Below, one piece after another: positions 18,382 to 29,010 of a stretch of DNA of 64,000 nt (position 1 is its first letter; every line of letters starts with the position of its first letter). Origin of the DNA: Synechococcus sp. CS-1329 (GTDB lineage Bacteria; Cyanobacteriota; Cyanobacteriia; PCC-6307; Cyanobiaceae); contig NZ_JAHLYS010000045.1 of assembly GCF_025128055.1 (NCBI RefSeq), positions 62,001 to 126,000 of the forward strand, in the 5' to 3' direction. Below the pieces are notes generated by a model. That model was not told the DNA's origin. It searched no databases and was given only the letters and a program-made list of their open reading frames with translations. The translations under genes and the position numbers were made by a program.

Positions 18382-19588
18382 GCCGCTCACCCGCCAGCGG
18401 TTGATTGGCGGCCTTGGAGGCCTCGCCATCGGCCCTGGGCGTCCACTCCTGGTCGGGGTCGAAGAGGATCCAGCGCCTGGAGCCCACTGCCAGAGCGGGC
18501 GGCTCCAGCGCCAGCAGGCGGGCCGGCCCCCAGCACAGGGCCTCCCAGAGCGCCGCGGCGCTCCAGCCCTGCTCCCGCACCAACTGCTGCCACAGCAGCG
18601 GCAGCACATAGCGGTGGCCGGCCAGACCAGGCCGCCGCTGATCCAGCGGCAACAGCTGCTCCTCGGGATCGAGCGGTTGATGGTGCACCGCCACGGCGCT
18701 GATCACCCCATCGGCCAGGGCCTCCACCAGGGCGCGGCGATCCGCGGGGGTGCCCAGGGAGGGCACCAGGCGCCAGCCCTCCGCCACCGGATCGAGGCTG
18801 CCGCTGTCGGCCACCAGGTGCCACCAGCAGACCGTGGCCATCGGTGCCGTCTCGGCCGCCCGCAGCAGCTGCACACCAGCGGCGGTGGAGAGATTCGCCA
18901 GGCGCAGGCGGACCTCGGGCAGGGAGGCCGCCAGCGCCAGCAGGTTCTGCAGGGGAATGGTTTCGCTCAGGGGTGGATCCAGGGGCCAGCCGGCGCGCAG
19001 TGCCTCCACCCCCTCACGCACGAAGCCGCCGTGATCGAGGCTGGCGTTGCGCGGGGCCAGCAGCACGGGGCGATCCGCGCACTCGCCGATGCTGAGCCCC
19101 CTCTCCAGCAGGGGCAGCGGCGGCAGCTCCCCCTCCTCCGCCAGGCCGAGGGCGCCGGCGGCCAGCAGATCTGCATGGGCCGAGAGGTCGTCACCGCGGC
19201 CGCCCAGGCTGAATCCCCCCCACAGCGGCAGCTCGAAGGGCGGCTCCGCCCTCAGGCGCAGGCACTCGGGGCGATCGCGCCAGTTGCGGGCCCGCGGCAG
19301 CAGGGCCACGGTGCCGTAGCCGGCCGCCGCCGCGGAACGCACCAGGCTCCCAAGGGTTTCAGCGCGGCCGTCTTCAGGCTCCTCCAGAACGCTGTGGGGA
19401 TCCACCAGGGCCGGCGCCAGCAGCCAGGAGCCCGCCGGCCTGGGCAGCAGGCCCCGGCGGGTCGCCTCGGCGCCGGCGCCGGTGCCGATCGCTGTGATCA
19501 CCCCCTGCTCGATCAGCACATCGCTGCGCTGCAGCGGCTGCGCGGGTCCCTGCAGCAGCTGAACATCCTTCAGCAGCTGGGCCGTCAT
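18323..19588 (-). CDS. Dihydroorotase-like amidohydrolase, predicted inactive
   Basis: Amidohydrolase-superfamily protein of the class I dihydroorotase group, about 421 residues. The fold is clear (DVLIEQGVITAIG, LLAPALVDPH, HADLLAAGALGLAE), but metal and catalytic positions are lost. The DPHxHxRxP motif reads DPHSVLEEP (second His is Val67, Arg is Glu69), and the late DHAP-type motif reads VHHQP. It therefore resembles non-catalytic PyrC' proteins that can serve as partners of aspartate transcarbamoylase. An intact, unrelated-type pyrC lies at 55.7 kb. The start ATG 19588 overlaps the upstream stop (TGATG). Confidence 0.8.
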   Translation of the reverse strand: MTAQLLKDVQLLQGPAQPLQRSDVLIEQGVITAIGTGAGAEATRRGLLPRPAGSWLLAPALVDPHSVLEEPEDGRAETLGSLVRSAAAAGYGTVALLPRARNWRDRPECLRLRAEPPFELPLWGGFSLGGRGDDLSAHADLLAAGALGLAEEGELPPLPLLERGLSIGECADRPVLLAPRNASLDHGGFVREGVEALRAGWPLDPPLSETIPLQNLLALAASLPEVRLRLANLSTAAGVQLLRAAETAPMATVCWWHLVADSGSLDPVAEGWRLVPSLGTPADRRALVEALADGVISAVAVHHQPLDPEEQLLPLDQRRPGLAGHRYVLPLLWQQLVREQGWSAAALWEALCWGPARLLALEPPALAVGSRRWILFDPDQEWTPRADGEASKAANQPLAGERLRGQVLATGLLPELWLGPH

Positions 19589-20973
19589 CAGAGGGCGCCG
19601 GCGGCGGTGCGGTCGATCACACCACCGAGGTGGCTGGTGAGGTTCAAGCAGCTCACCACCGGCAGGGCCCGGTCGCCCTGACCCGGCGCCGGCCAATCGA
19701 TCACACTCACGCCGCCGTTGCCCTGCTTGACCATCCAGATGTCAGCCGGAGACAGCCCCAGCAGGGCACAGAGAATCGTCTTGTTGACGGCGTCATGGGC
19801 CACCACCAGGGCGGTGTCCTCCGGCTCCAGGCCAGCGGCGAGGCTGCTCCAGCAGGCCAGGGAGCGATCCCACACCTGCTGGAGATTTTCACCGTCTGGC
19901 ATCTGCACGGTGTGGGGCGCATCTTTCCATTGCTGCAGCAACTCCCCCCACTGCTGGGAGATCTCCTGCTCCAGGCGGCCCTCCCACTGACCATGGCCGA
20001 TCTCCACCAGGCCGTCCTGGCTGCTGAGCATCACCCCGGGGTGGGCCGTGAGGATCGCTTCGGCGGTCTGGCGGGGACGGGCCATCGAGCTGGTGAAGGC
20101 CTTCTGGATCGGCACGTCACTGAGGAAGTCGGCGGCTGAGCGCGCCTGAACCAGGCCATGGGCATTGAGGGGGATATCGATCTGTCCCTGGAAACGGCCC
20201 TGGCGGTTCCAGTCGGTTTCGCCATGGCGCACCAGCAGCAGCCGTGCTCCGGCTCCCTTCGGCGGCAGCCCGGCGCCGAGGTGGGCGGTGACATTGAGCG
20301 ATTCGATCTGCACCTGCACGCCGCCGCCGGCCTGGCGTTGCAGGTTGAGCACCGAGAGGGAAGCGTTATCAAGCCGCAGCCCCTGAAAGCGGCTGGCGGG
20401 GAGCCCCAGCAACTGCAGCACCAGGCAGCGCAGGATGGCGCTGTGGGCCACCACCAACACGGTGGTGAAGGCGCCGCCGGCCTGATCAGATCGATCGAGG
20501 TGCTCACGCTCCAGGCGATCCAGCCAGCGGCGGGCCTGGTCCATCAGCTCGGGAATCGGCCGGAAGCGGCTGCCATCGGAGCGCTGCAGCTCCAACTGCT
20601 CGGGGGCGTCGCGCCAGAGGCGGTAGTCCTCGGGGAATCGCTCCTTCACCTCAGCCCCCAGCAGGCCGCACCAGGGGGCCAGGTCCACCTCCAGCAGGTC
20701 GTCATCGAACTGGGCGCTGAGCCCGCCTGAGTGGGCCTCCAGCAGCCCGGCGGCGGTGGCGGCAGCCCGGCTCAGGGGTGAGCTGTAGACGGCATCGAGG
20801 CGCAGGTCGGCCAGGGCTGCTCCGGTGAGGCGGGCCTGACGGTGTCCCTCGACGGTGAGGGAGGAGAGATCATCCCGGCCCTGGATGCGGCGCTCGGTGT
20901 TGAAGCTGCTGAGTCCATGGCGGACGAGCAGGAGCCGAAGGGGCACGGGGTCTGGAGCTGGAAGCGCCGTCAT
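19588..20973 (-). CDS. Tandem histidine phosphatase (phosphoglycerate-mutase superfamily)
   Basis: 461 residues with two complete histidine-phosphatase domains. Domain 1 has LLLVRHGLSSFNTE near residue 15 and VVAHSAIL near 175. Domain 2 has LLLVRHGETDWNRQG near 245 and VVAHDAVNKT near 395. Both keep the RHG motif and the second His, so both may be active. Two-domain relatives in cyanobacteria and plants include phosphatases acting on sugar-phosphate Rubisco inhibitors and metal-independent phosphoserine phosphatases; which applies is not decidable here. Coupled (TGATG) to the dihydroorotase-like gene. Confidence 0.85.
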   Translation of the reverse strand: MTALPAPDPVPLRLLLVRHGLSSFNTERRIQGRDDLSSLTVEGHRQARLTGAALADLRLDAVYSSPLSRAAATAAGLLEAHSGGLSAQFDDDLLEVDLAPWCGLLGAEVKERFPEDYRLWRDAPEQLELQRSDGSRFRPIPELMDQARRWLDRLEREHLDRSDQAGGAFTTVLVVAHSAILRCLVLQLLGLPASRFQGLRLDNASLSVLNLQRQAGGGVQVQIESLNVTAHLGAGLPPKGAGARLLLVRHGETDWNRQGRFQGQIDIPLNAHGLVQARSAADFLSDVPIQKAFTSSMARPRQTAEAILTAHPGVMLSSQDGLVEIGHGQWEGRLEQEISQQWGELLQQWKDAPHTVQMPDGENLQQVWDRSLACWSSLAAGLEPEDTALVVAHDAVNKTILCALLGLSPADIWMVKQGNGGVSVIDWPAPGQGDRALPVVSCLNLTSHLGGVIDRTAAGAL

Positions 20974-21041
20974 CGTATGGGAGGGAACCTGATACGGCCC
21001 AGCGGGCTCGGGGGAGAATCAGGCGATTGCGAGGAGTCGAG

Positions 21042-22421
21042 GTGGCAACAGCTGGGCGAGCACGGGCCGGGTCCCTGAAGGTGGGGCTGGCCATGGTCAG
21101 CCTGGTGCTGAGCCTGCTGCTCTGGTTCAACGGGCTCCTGGAGAGCCTGGAGCGTCCCTCGGTGGGCAACGACCTCTCCCGGCGGCAACTGGAACTCAGC
21201 ACCCTGGCGGCCCCGGCGGTGCCACCATCGCTGCAGCCGCTGCTGGTGGGCAGTGACCCCGGGGCCCTGCTACTGGCTGAACTGGAGCTGCAGGCCCAGA
21301 CGGCCGGTCAGCAGGAGGCCAGGATCAGCCTGCTGGAGCGGGCTCTGCTGCAGCTGCGCCAGGGCAAGACGGCGGCCGCCCGCCCCCTGTTGCTGCAGCT
21401 GCAGCTGCAGGCCGGCCCTGACGATCAGGCCCTGATCGAACAACTGCTGCTGCATCCCCAGGGCGGCGCCATGCCCGCTGTGCAGCGGGGGATGCTTCAG
21501 GACCCACTGGTGCGGCGATTGAGCTGCCAGGTGCTGGCGGCCGGCGGCGACTGCGCCGAGCCGGCCGCCGAGCGCAGGGCCCTGCTGCAGCTGCTGGGCA
21601 TCAACCTGCTGCCCGCCCTGGCCCTGCTGGCCGGCCTGGTGCTGCTGCTGCGGGAGGGCTGGCTGCGCTGGCGAGGCAAGCAGGCGCCGTTGCCGCCCCT
21701 GATCGGCCCCGACCTGGGGGTGATCGATGTGGTGCTGCTGATTGCGGGCGGGTTCGTGCTGCTGGGGGAGGTGCTCACTCCGGTGTTGCTGAGTCCCCTG
21801 CTGCAGGCCACGCTCACGGCCCTGGCGATCAAGCCCCCCCTTGCCGATGGGGTCACGGTGCTGAGCATGTACCTGGGCCTGATGGCCGCCCCCCTGCTGA
21901 TGCTCTTCTTCCTGCTGCGCTCGCGGGGTCAGGCGCCGGAAGGGGGCTGGCTGCAGTTCCGCTGGAAGCCGCTGGCTCCTGGCCTGCGCAAGTCGCTGAA
22001 GTATCTGCTGATCGTGCTGCCCCTGGTGTCCCTGGTGGGCTGGCTGCAACAGCTCATCTGGAGCGATGTGGGCGGCAGCAACCCCCTGCTGGAGCTGGTG
22101 TTGCGCAGTGGCAACGGCCTGACCCTGGCCTGTTTCGCCTTCACGGCGATCGTGCTGGCCCCCCTGTTCGAGGAAACGATCTTCCGGGGGGTGCTCCTGC
22201 CGGTGCTGGGCCGGGAACTCGGCCCCCTCTCCGCCGTGTTGATCAGCAGTGCGGTCTTCGGCCTGGCCCATCTCAGCCTCGGAGAGTTTCCGCCCCTGTT
22301 CACCCTGGGCCTGGGACTGGGCTGGCTGCGCCTGAGCAGTGGCCGTCTCAGCACCTGCGTGGGGCTGCACGCGCTCTGGAACGGACTCACCTTCACCAAC
22401 CTGTTGTTGCTGGCTCGCTGA
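21042..22421 (+). CDS. CPBP-family intramembrane metalloprotease
   Basis: Membrane protein of about 459 residues with an N-terminal helix, a ~130-residue extramembrane Gln/Leu-rich region, then several helices carrying the CPBP (ABI/CAAX-protease-like) motifs: EETIFRG near 380, FGLAHL near 405 and HALWNG near 443. These supply the glutamates and histidines of the presumed metal site. GTG 21042 is chosen because GAGGAG lies five bases upstream; TTG 21027 is the longer alternative. Substrates are unknown. The stop overlaps the next start (TGATG), linking it to the ftsL-like/ftsI pair. Confidence 0.85.
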   Translation: MATAGRARAGSLKVGLAMVSLVLSLLLWFNGLLESLERPSVGNDLSRRQLELSTLAAPAVPPSLQPLLVGSDPGALLLAELELQAQTAGQQEARISLLERALLQLRQGKTAAARPLLLQLQLQAGPDDQALIEQLLLHPQGGAMPAVQRGMLQDPLVRRLSCQVLAAGGDCAEPAAERRALLQLLGINLLPALALLAGLVLLLREGWLRWRGKQAPLPPLIGPDLGVIDVVLLIAGGFVLLGEVLTPVLLSPLLQATLTALAIKPPLADGVTVLSMYLGLMAAPLLMLFFLLRSRGQAPEGGWLQFRWKPLAPGLRKSLKYLLIVLPLVSLVGWLQQLIWSDVGGSNPLLELVLRSGNGLTLACFAFTAIVLAPLFEETIFRGVLLPVLGRELGPLSAVLISSAVFGLAHLSLGEFPPLFTLGLGLGWLRLSSGRLSTCVGLHALWNGLTFTNLLLLAR

Positions 22422-22981
22422 TGGCAGCCTTGCTGCCCCTTGCGCCCCATGGTTCACTTGCGAAGATTCGACAGGTCCCGGTGGTTGCTGCTCCATCGCC
22501 CCAGCCTTTCTTCAGGCGCCGCCCCCTGGAGCTGATCCAGGGTTCTTTTTCGGCCCGGCGTGTGGTGCGCCAGTCCCCCTGGCTGGCCGGTCTGCACAGG
22601 GCTTCCGATGGCCTGCTGGTGGCGCTCGGGCTCTCGATGGTGGGCCTCACGGCCCTCACCCTGCACTGGCAGGGGCAATGGACCCGGAGCTTTGAGCTGC
22701 TGGAATCCACCCAGGTGCTGGAGCACCGGCTGCAGGAATCCACGGCGGTGCTGGAGCAGCACCACCTGGCGATGGCTCGCCGCCCGGGCCTGCTGGTGCC
22801 CACCAGTCTTCAGCGCCTGATCCATCTGCCATCCCCTGCAGCCCAGGCTCCCAAACCCCCCCTCAGCCCCATCGCCAGCCAGGCGAAACCCCTCAATCTC
22901 CAATCCCTCGATCCCCGCACTCTTGGCGCGGAACTGGGTCGCATCAGCCTTGATCCCAAGATTGTTCAGGCCGGGTACTGA
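22421..22981 (+). CDS. FtsL-like divisome protein candidate
   Basis: 186 residues, not recognisable by motif. Layout: a basic cytoplasmic leader of about 60 residues, one membrane helix (LLVALGLSMVGLTALTL), then a short coiled-coil-like stretch (LLESTQVLEHRLQESTAVLEQ) and a Pro-rich C-terminus. This architecture and its position directly upstream of ftsI (2-bp gap) are those of FtsL, which is poorly conserved in sequence. The assignment is inference from topology and context. Confidence 0.7.
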   Translation: MAALLPLAPHGSLAKIRQVPVVAAPSPQPFFRRRPLELIQGSFSARRVVRQSPWLAGLHRASDGLLVALGLSMVGLTALTLHWQGQWTRSFELLESTQVLEHRLQESTAVLEQHHLAMARRPGLLVPTSLQRLIHLPSPAAQAPKPPLSPIASQAKPLNLQSLDPRTLGAELGRISLDPKIVQAGY

Positions 22982-22983
22982 AG

Positions 22984-24840
22984 GTGGCCCGTCGCTCCGC
23001 CAGTGGACCCCCACCGTTAACCCTGCATGGAGGGGGCGCAGATCCCACATCGGTGGAGAATCCCCGTGCCAGCAGGCGCCGGGTGATCCAGCTGCAACCG
23101 GTCCCAGCGGGCCGCTTGCTCACCGTGTATCTCACCCTCTGCCTGGCCCTGGTGGGTCTGGCTGGGCGCATGGCCTGGCTTCAGGTCAGGGAGGGCGACC
23201 GCCTGCAGCAGCGGGCCCGGGCGATCCAGACCCAGAAGACCCAACCGATCGGTAAGCGCAGGCCGATCGTGGACCGCAAGGGGCGGCTGGTGGCCCTCGA
23301 TGAGGAACGCTTCACCCTCTGGGCCCATCCCCGCTACTTCAATTTTCCAGGCGACGATCCCAACTTGATCCGCAGCAGCTCCGACACGGTCAAGAAGCTC
23401 GCCGAAGTGCTGCTGGTGCCCACCGCCGATCTGATGCGCAAGATCGATGGCCGCAGGTCCGGGGTCAAACTCGCCACCGATCTTGACCCCGAAACCGCCC
23501 GTCGTCTGAGGGAGCTGGGCATCAGTGGCCTCGACCTCGAGCCCTACCCCCAGCGCATCTATCCCCAGGGTCAACTGTTCGCCAATGTGGTGGGCTTCCT
23601 CAACCTGGAGCGGGTGGCCCAGGCCGGCCTGGAGCAGAGCCGTGACAAGGACCTGCGCCGCCAGGAGAGCATTCGCAAACTGCGCCGGGGCGCCGACGGC
23701 ACACCCCTGCCCGACGGCCTTCAGGCCGGAGTGCTCTACACCGATGACCTGCGCCTGCAGCTCACCCTCGACGCCCGCCTGCAGCAGGTGGCCCAGCAGG
23801 CCCTGGCCAAACAGCTGAAGCAGTGGAAGGCCAAGCGCGGCTCGGCCATGGTCATGGATGTGCGCAACGGCGAGATGCTGGCGCTCACCTCGATCCCCAG
23901 CTACGACCCCAACAAGTTCTGGCAGTTCTCCCCGGGACTGTTCCGCGAGTGGTCGGTGCAGGACCTCTACGAGCCCGGCTCCACCTTCAAGCCGATCAAT
24001 CTGGCGATCGCCCTGCAGGAGAAGGCGATCCAGGCCAATGGCAGCGTCAACGACGTGGGCCAGCTTTCAATCGGTGGCTGGCCGATCTTCAACCACGACC
24101 GGCGGGCCAACGGCATCCTCGATTTCGCCACCGTGCTTCAGGTGTCGAGCAATGTGGGCATGGTGCAGGCCATGCGCCGCCTCAAGCCCTCGGTGTACTG
24201 GGAGTGGATGCGCCGCATCGGCATCGACACCGTGCCCGATACCGACCTGCCCGGAGCGGTGGCGGGCGAACTCAAGACCCGCGAACAGTTCACCACCCAG
24301 CCGATCGAGCCGGCCACGGCCGCCTTCGGCCAGGGCTTCTCGCTGACGCCACTGAAATTGCTTCAGCTGCACGCCATGATCGCCAACGGCGGAAGGCTGG
24401 TGAGCCCTCACATCACCCGTGGGCTGCGTTCCGGCGACAGCCTGGCCTCGGCCCCTGAAGCCAAGGGCATGCAGCTGATGCAGCCGGCCGTCACCAAGCA
24501 GGTGATGGCCTGGCTGGAAACGGTGGTGGACAAGGGCAGCGGCAAGGGTGTCCAGGTGCCGGGCTACCGCATCGGCGGCAAAACCGGCACCGCCCAGAAG
24601 GCCCTCAATGGGGTTTACATCCCGGGAGCGCGAATCACCAGCTTCGTGGCCCACCTGCCGATCGACGACCCGCGCTACGTGGTGCTGGTGGTGGTGGATG
24701 AGCCCCAGGGGGGCAATGCCTACGGCTCCACCGTGGCGGTGCCGGCGGCCAAGGAGATCATCGAAGCTCTGCTGGTGTTGGAGAAGGTGCCTCCCAGCCC
24801 CGGCCGCCAGCCAGCCAGCGCATCAACGGTGCGGGGTTGA
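22984..24840 (+). CDS. ftsI: Septal peptidoglycan transpeptidase FtsI (PBP3)
   Basis: Cross-links peptidoglycan at the division septum. From GTG 22984, 618 residues: basic leader, membrane anchor ([17 protein letters not shown]), a dimerisation/linker domain with [12 protein letters not shown], and a transpeptidase domain with SxxK (EPGSTFKP) near residue 331, SxN (QVSSNVG) near 388 and KTG (GGKTGTAQ) near 532. Lies downstream of the CPBP and FtsL-like genes in one tight operon; tal follows after 64 bp. Confidence 0.95.
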   Translation: MARRSASGPPPLTLHGGGADPTSVENPRASRRRVIQLQPVPAGRLLTVYLTLCLALVGLAGRMAWLQVREGDRLQQRARAIQTQKTQPIGKRRPIVDRKGRLVALDEERFTLWAHPRYFNFPGDDPNLIRSSSDTVKKLAEVLLVPTADLMRKIDGRRSGVKLATDLDPETARRLRELGISGLDLEPYPQRIYPQGQLFANVVGFLNLERVAQAGLEQSRDKDLRRQESIRKLRRGADGTPLPDGLQAGVLYTDDLRLQLTLDARLQQVAQQALAKQLKQWKAKRGSAMVMDVRNGEMLALTSIPSYDPNKFWQFSPGLFREWSVQDLYEPGSTFKPINLAIALQEKAIQANGSVNDVGQLSIGGWPIFNHDRRANGILDFATVLQVSSNVGMVQAMRRLKPSVYWEWMRRIGIDTVPDTDLPGAVAGELKTREQFTTQPIEPATAAFGQGFSLTPLKLLQLHAMIANGGRLVSPHITRGLRSGDSLASAPEAKGMQLMQPAVTKQVMAWLETVVDKGSGKGVQVPGYRIGGKTGTAQKALNGVYIPGARITSFVAHLPIDDPRYVVLVVVDEPQGGNAYGSTVAVPAAKEIIEALLVLEKVPPSPGRQPASASTVRG

Positions 24841-24904
24841 GGACGCCCAGGGTGCTCCCGTCGGGCACTGGCTAGCCTCTGCTGAAACGCCGATGCTTGG
24901 GGAC

Positions 24905-26083
24905 ATGCCCAACCTGCTCGATCAACTCGCTGCCATGACGGTGGTCGTTGCTGACACCGGTGAACTGGAAGCAATCAAGCAGTTCACCCCCCGCGACGCC
25001 ACCACCAACCCCTCCCTGATTCTGGCCGCCGCCCAGATCCCGCTCTACCAGGGGTTGATCGATGCCTCACTCAAGGCCTCCCGCCAGGTGATCGGGGCCG
25101 CGGCACCGGCTGAGGCGGTGGTGCTTGAAGCCCTCGATGAAATCTGCGTCACCTTCGGCAAGGAGATCCTCCAGATCGTGCCCGGGCGCGTCTCCACCGA
25201 GGTGGACGCCCGGCTCAGCTACGACACCACGGCCACGATCGAGAAGGCCCGCAAGCTGATTGGCCTCTATGCCGACGCCGGCATCGACAAGGAGCGGGTG
25301 CTGATCAAGATCGCCTCCACCTGGGAGGGCATCAAGGCCGCAGAGGCCCTGGAAAAGGAGGGCATCCACTGCAACCTCACCCTGCTGTTCAGCTTCACCC
25401 AGGCGGTGGCCTGCGCCGAAGCGGGCGTCACGCTGATCTCGCCGTTCGTGGGTCGCATTCTCGACTGGTACAAAAATGACACCGGTCGTGATCACTATCC
25501 CGGCCCAGAAGATCCCGGTGTGATCTCCGTCACCAAGATCTTCAACTACTACAAAACCTACGGCTACCGCACCGAGGTGATGGGTGCCAGCTTCCGCAAC
25601 CTCGAGGAGATCATCGAACTGGCCGGCTGTGATCTGCTCACGATTTCACCCAAGCTGCTCGATCAGCTGCGCCACACCGAAGCTCCCCTGCAGCGCAAGC
25701 TCGATCCCCTCAAGCCAGCACCCACCGAGGCTCAGTTCAGCCTCGACAGCTCCGGTTACATCACCGCCATGGCGGCTGATCGCATGGCCAGCGAAAAACT
25801 CGATGAGGGCATCCGCGGTTTCAGCAAGGCGATCGAAACCCTCGAAGCCCAGCTGGCCCACCGCCTCGCTGAACTGGAGGGGGAAGCCGCCTTCGCCCAT
25901 GCCGCCCAGGAGATCTTCCTGCTCAACGACATGGATGGCGACGGCTGCATCACCCGCGAGGAGTGGCTGGGCAGCGATGCGGTCTTCGATGCCCTCGACA
26001 CCGACCACGATGGCAGGCTGGTGCCCGAAGACGTGCGAGGCGGCCTCGGCGCCCCGCTGGCCCTGGCGGCTGCTGCGGCCTGA
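24905..26083 (+). CDS. tal: Transaldolase with two C-terminal EF-hands
   Basis: Transfers dihydroxyacetone units between sugar phosphates in the oxidative pentose phosphate pathway. Seen: TalB-type barrel ([28 protein letters not shown]), Schiff-base Lys in [12 protein letters not shown] near residue 130, and FVGRILDWY. After residue ~330 a pair of EF-hands is fused: loop [12 protein letters not shown] (about 342-353) and loop [12 protein letters not shown] (about 365-376), each with acidic residues at positions 1, 3, 5 and 12. 392 residues against about 317 for plain TalB. ATG 24905 matches the usual protein start; ATG 24893 is also in frame. A cNMP-binding gene follows after 15 bp. Confidence 0.94.
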   Translation: MPNLLDQLAAMTVVVADTGELEAIKQFTPRDATTNPSLILAAAQIPLYQGLIDASLKASRQVIGAAAPAEAVVLEALDEICVTFGKEILQIVPGRVSTEVDARLSYDTTATIEKARKLIGLYADAGIDKERVLIKIASTWEGIKAAEALEKEGIHCNLTLLFSFTQAVACAEAGVTLISPFVGRILDWYKNDTGRDHYPGPEDPGVISVTKIFNYYKTYGYRTEVMGASFRNLEEIIELAGCDLLTISPKLLDQLRHTEAPLQRKLDPLKPAPTEAQFSLDSSGYITAMAADRMASEKLDEGIRGFSKAIETLEAQLAHRLAELEGEAAFAHAAQEIFLLNDMDGDGCITREEWLGSDAVFDALDTDHDGRLVPEDVRGGLGAPLALAAAAA

Positions 26084-26098
26084 TCGATCCTTCGACCC

Positions 26099-26473
26099 AT
26101 GAATGCCCTCGACACCTTGCGCGCCCTGGCCAGCCAGGGCGAAGTGCGTGACTACGCCCCAGACGACCTGATCTTCAAGGCCGGGGAGTCTGGTGACTGC
26201 ATGTTCGGGCTGCTGCAGGGCAGTGTCCAGCTCAGCTGGAACGGTGAGGCCGGCCACGAGCAGATCAAGGAAGGCGATGTCTTCGGTGCCGGCGCTCTGG
26301 TGACCCCGGACCACCGGCGCTATGGCAATGCCAAGGCCATCACCCCCTGCAGGATCCTGGTGATGAACCGGGAGAAGTTCCTTTTCGCCGTTCAGGAATC
26401 ACCGATGTTCGCAATCGAACTGCTCAGCTCGATCGATCAACGCCTGCGCCAGCTCAAGGACTGCCTGCGCTAA
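26099..26473 (+). CDS. Stand-alone cyclic-nucleotide-binding-domain protein
   Basis: 124 residues consisting of a single CRP-like cNMP-binding beta-barrel (YAPDDLIFKAGESGDCMFGLLQGSVQLSW, EGDVFGAGALV) and a C-terminal helix. There is no helix-turn-helix, so it is not a CRP-type transcription factor. The phosphate-binding cassette (RRYGNAKAI) is degenerate relative to the classical RSA motif, so cAMP binding is uncertain. It starts 15 bp after the EF-hand transaldolase and is likely co-transcribed. Confidence 0.82.
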   Translation: MNALDTLRALASQGEVRDYAPDDLIFKAGESGDCMFGLLQGSVQLSWNGEAGHEQIKEGDVFGAGALVTPDHRRYGNAKAITPCRILVMNREKFLFAVQESPMFAIELLSSIDQRLRQLKDCLR

Positions 26474-26489
26474 CTCAAGCACTTCTGCG

Positions 26490-27656
26490 CTAGCTCGACC
26501 CACGGTTGAACATCAACCGGCGGATCACCCGCTGGGCGATGTCGCCATAGCCCATCTCCCCCGAGAGGATCTGGGCGATGCGCCGCGGGGCGGTGGGCCG
26601 CTTCACCCCCAGCTGGTATCCCACCCGCGGCAAGCGGTAGAACACCTGGGCGATGCGTCGGCCCCAGGCCATCGACTGGCCCCACTCCAGCCGCATCGCC
26701 TCGCTGTAGCCCGCCAGGGCCCGGGCTTCACCGCCCAGCCAGCGGTCAAGGGCCTCAGCGGCCCGGGTGCCGCTAAGCAGGGCGGGACGCAGTCCCTCCG
26801 CCAGAAAGGGATCCACCAGCGAGGCCGCATCGCCCACCACCACGGCACCGCCGTCATGGTGCAACCGGTGATGCCCGTCCCAGACCCGCAGGGGAGAGAT
26901 TCGCCGCTCGCCACTGTCTGGCGGCAGGCCGAAGCTGGGCAGCAGGCGGGCCAAAATCGCCTCGGCCTCCAGCGGCTCGCGGCCGATGAAGCTGCCCACA
27001 CCGATGCTGAGACCCCCCTGGCGGGGGAAGGCCCAGCTGAAGCCATGGCGCACCAGGCCGAATTCAAAATGGGCCGTGTCAGGCTCCGGCACCTCTCCGT
27101 CCACCTCCACCGACACAGCCGAGGCGTAGCGGGGCTGGGGCGATCCCAGGCCCAGCGCCTGGCCGAAGCTGGAGCGGGCCCCATCGGCGATCACCACCGC
27201 CCGGCAGCTGAGCGCAGCGCCCGCCATGGTGTGGACCCGCCAGTGCTCCCCATGCCGCGAGATGCGCTCCACAGCGGTGGCTTCGAGCAGATCGGCCCCA
27301 GAGGCCACCGCCTGCTGGGCCAGAACCTGATCCAGCCGGGAGCGGCGCACGATCCAGAACGGAGCCTCCCCAGGCAGCTCGGCGATCACCGGATCCTCCA
27401 GGCACCAGGTGAAACGCACCTTGGTGATCACCCGATCCACGGCAGGGCGCAGATCGAACGGGAAGAGGTCCTGCACGGAGGCGGCCATCCCCCCGCCACA
27501 GGGCTTGGGCCTGGGCAGGGGGCGGGCCTCCAGCAGCCTCACCCGCCAGCCCCGGGCAGCCAGGTGATAAGCCGCCGCCGCTCCTGCCGCGCCGGCCCCC
27601 ACCACGATCACATCGGCATCACAGGCTGGCCCACTGGCAGCGCTGGCCACGTTCAC
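26490..27656 (-). CDS. Geranylgeranyl-reductase-family FAD-dependent oxidoreductase
   Basis: 388 residues. Seen: N-terminal Rossmann FAD motif [26 protein letters not shown] typical of the ChlP/GGR family, [11 protein letters not shown] near 170, and [15 protein letters not shown] near 275. It resembles enzymes that reduce isoprenoid chains, but it is shorter than, and distinct from, canonical ChlP, so the substrate is open. GTG 27656 overlaps the frr stop by GTGA. Confidence 0.85.
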   Translation of the reverse strand: MNVASAASGPACDADVIVVGAGAAGAAAAYHLAARGWRVRLLEARPLPRPKPCGGGMAASVQDLFPFDLRPAVDRVITKVRFTWCLEDPVIAELPGEAPFWIVRRSRLDQVLAQQAVASGADLLEATAVERISRHGEHWRVHTMAGAALSCRAVVIADGARSSFGQALGLGSPQPRYASAVSVEVDGEVPEPDTAHFEFGLVRHGFSWAFPRQGGLSIGVGSFIGREPLEAEAILARLLPSFGLPPDSGERRISPLRVWDGHHRLHHDGGAVVVGDAASLVDPFLAEGLRPALLSGTRAAEALDRWLGGEARALAGYSEAMRLEWGQSMAWGRRIAQVFYRLPRVGYQLGVKRPTAPRRIAQILSGEMGYGDIAQRVIRRLMFNRGSS

Positions 27657-28192
27657 ACCTTGAGAATTTCGGCTTCCTTGTCCGCCAGGCTTTTCTCCAG
27701 TTCCACGACATAGCGATCGGTGAGCTTTTGCACCTTCTCCTGCTCATCGCGGCTCTGATCTTCGGAGAGATCCCCGTCCTTCTCCTGCTTTTTGATCCTG
27801 TCGATCGCGTCGCGGCGGATGTTGCGCAGGGCCACCTTGCCGTCTTCGGCATAGCGGGAGGCGAGCTTGCAGAACTCCTTGCGCCGCTCAGCCGTGAGCG
27901 GGGGGATGTTGATGCGAATCAGACGGCCGTCGTTGTTGGGGGTGAGACCCAGATCACTCAAGGAGATGGCCTTCTCGATCGCCGCCATGGCGCCGGCATC
28001 GAAGGGCTGGATCTGAATCGTCTGGGAATCCGGGGTGGAGAGATTGGCCAGCGAACGCAGGGGCGTCTCGGTGCCGTAGTACTCGATCGAGATCTTGTCG
28101 AGCAGGGAGGGATTGGCCCGTCCGGTGCGGATGGTGTTGAAGGTGCGCTGGGTGGCTTCCAGCGACTTGCGCATGCTGGCGTCGAGATCCAT
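27653..28192 (-). CDS. frr: Ribosome recycling factor
   Basis: Splits post-termination ribosomes with EF-G. Seen: N-terminal helix ([26 protein letters not shown]), VEYYG-type segment ([10 protein letters not shown]), [18 protein letters not shown], and the long C-terminal helices of the three-helix bundle. About 179 residues is normal. It lies 24 bp after pyrH, the conserved bacterial order. Confidence 0.97.
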   Translation of the reverse strand: MDLDASMRKSLEATQRTFNTIRTGRANPSLLDKISIEYYGTETPLRSLANLSTPDSQTIQIQPFDAGAMAAIEKAISLSDLGLTPNNDGRLIRINIPPLTAERRKEFCKLASRYAEDGKVALRNIRRDAIDRIKKQEKDGDLSEDQSRDEQEKVQKLTDRYVVELEKSLADKEAEILKV

Positions 28193-28216
28193 GGGCGTTG
28201 CGGGGAGTGTGCGGGG

Positions 28217-28936
<720 letters not shown>

Positions 28937-29010
28937 TCAGCGCACGGCGAACACAGTCGGCGGCACAGTAGCAAGCACTCCCGCAAGCCCCGAGCGGCAA
29001 CCGCTGTGCG

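Noticed and set aside
21270-22496. 408-residue Gln/His-rich frame opposite the CPBP protease
   Set aside because: Composition is that of the antisense of a Leu/Ala-rich membrane protein; no domain and no start signal.
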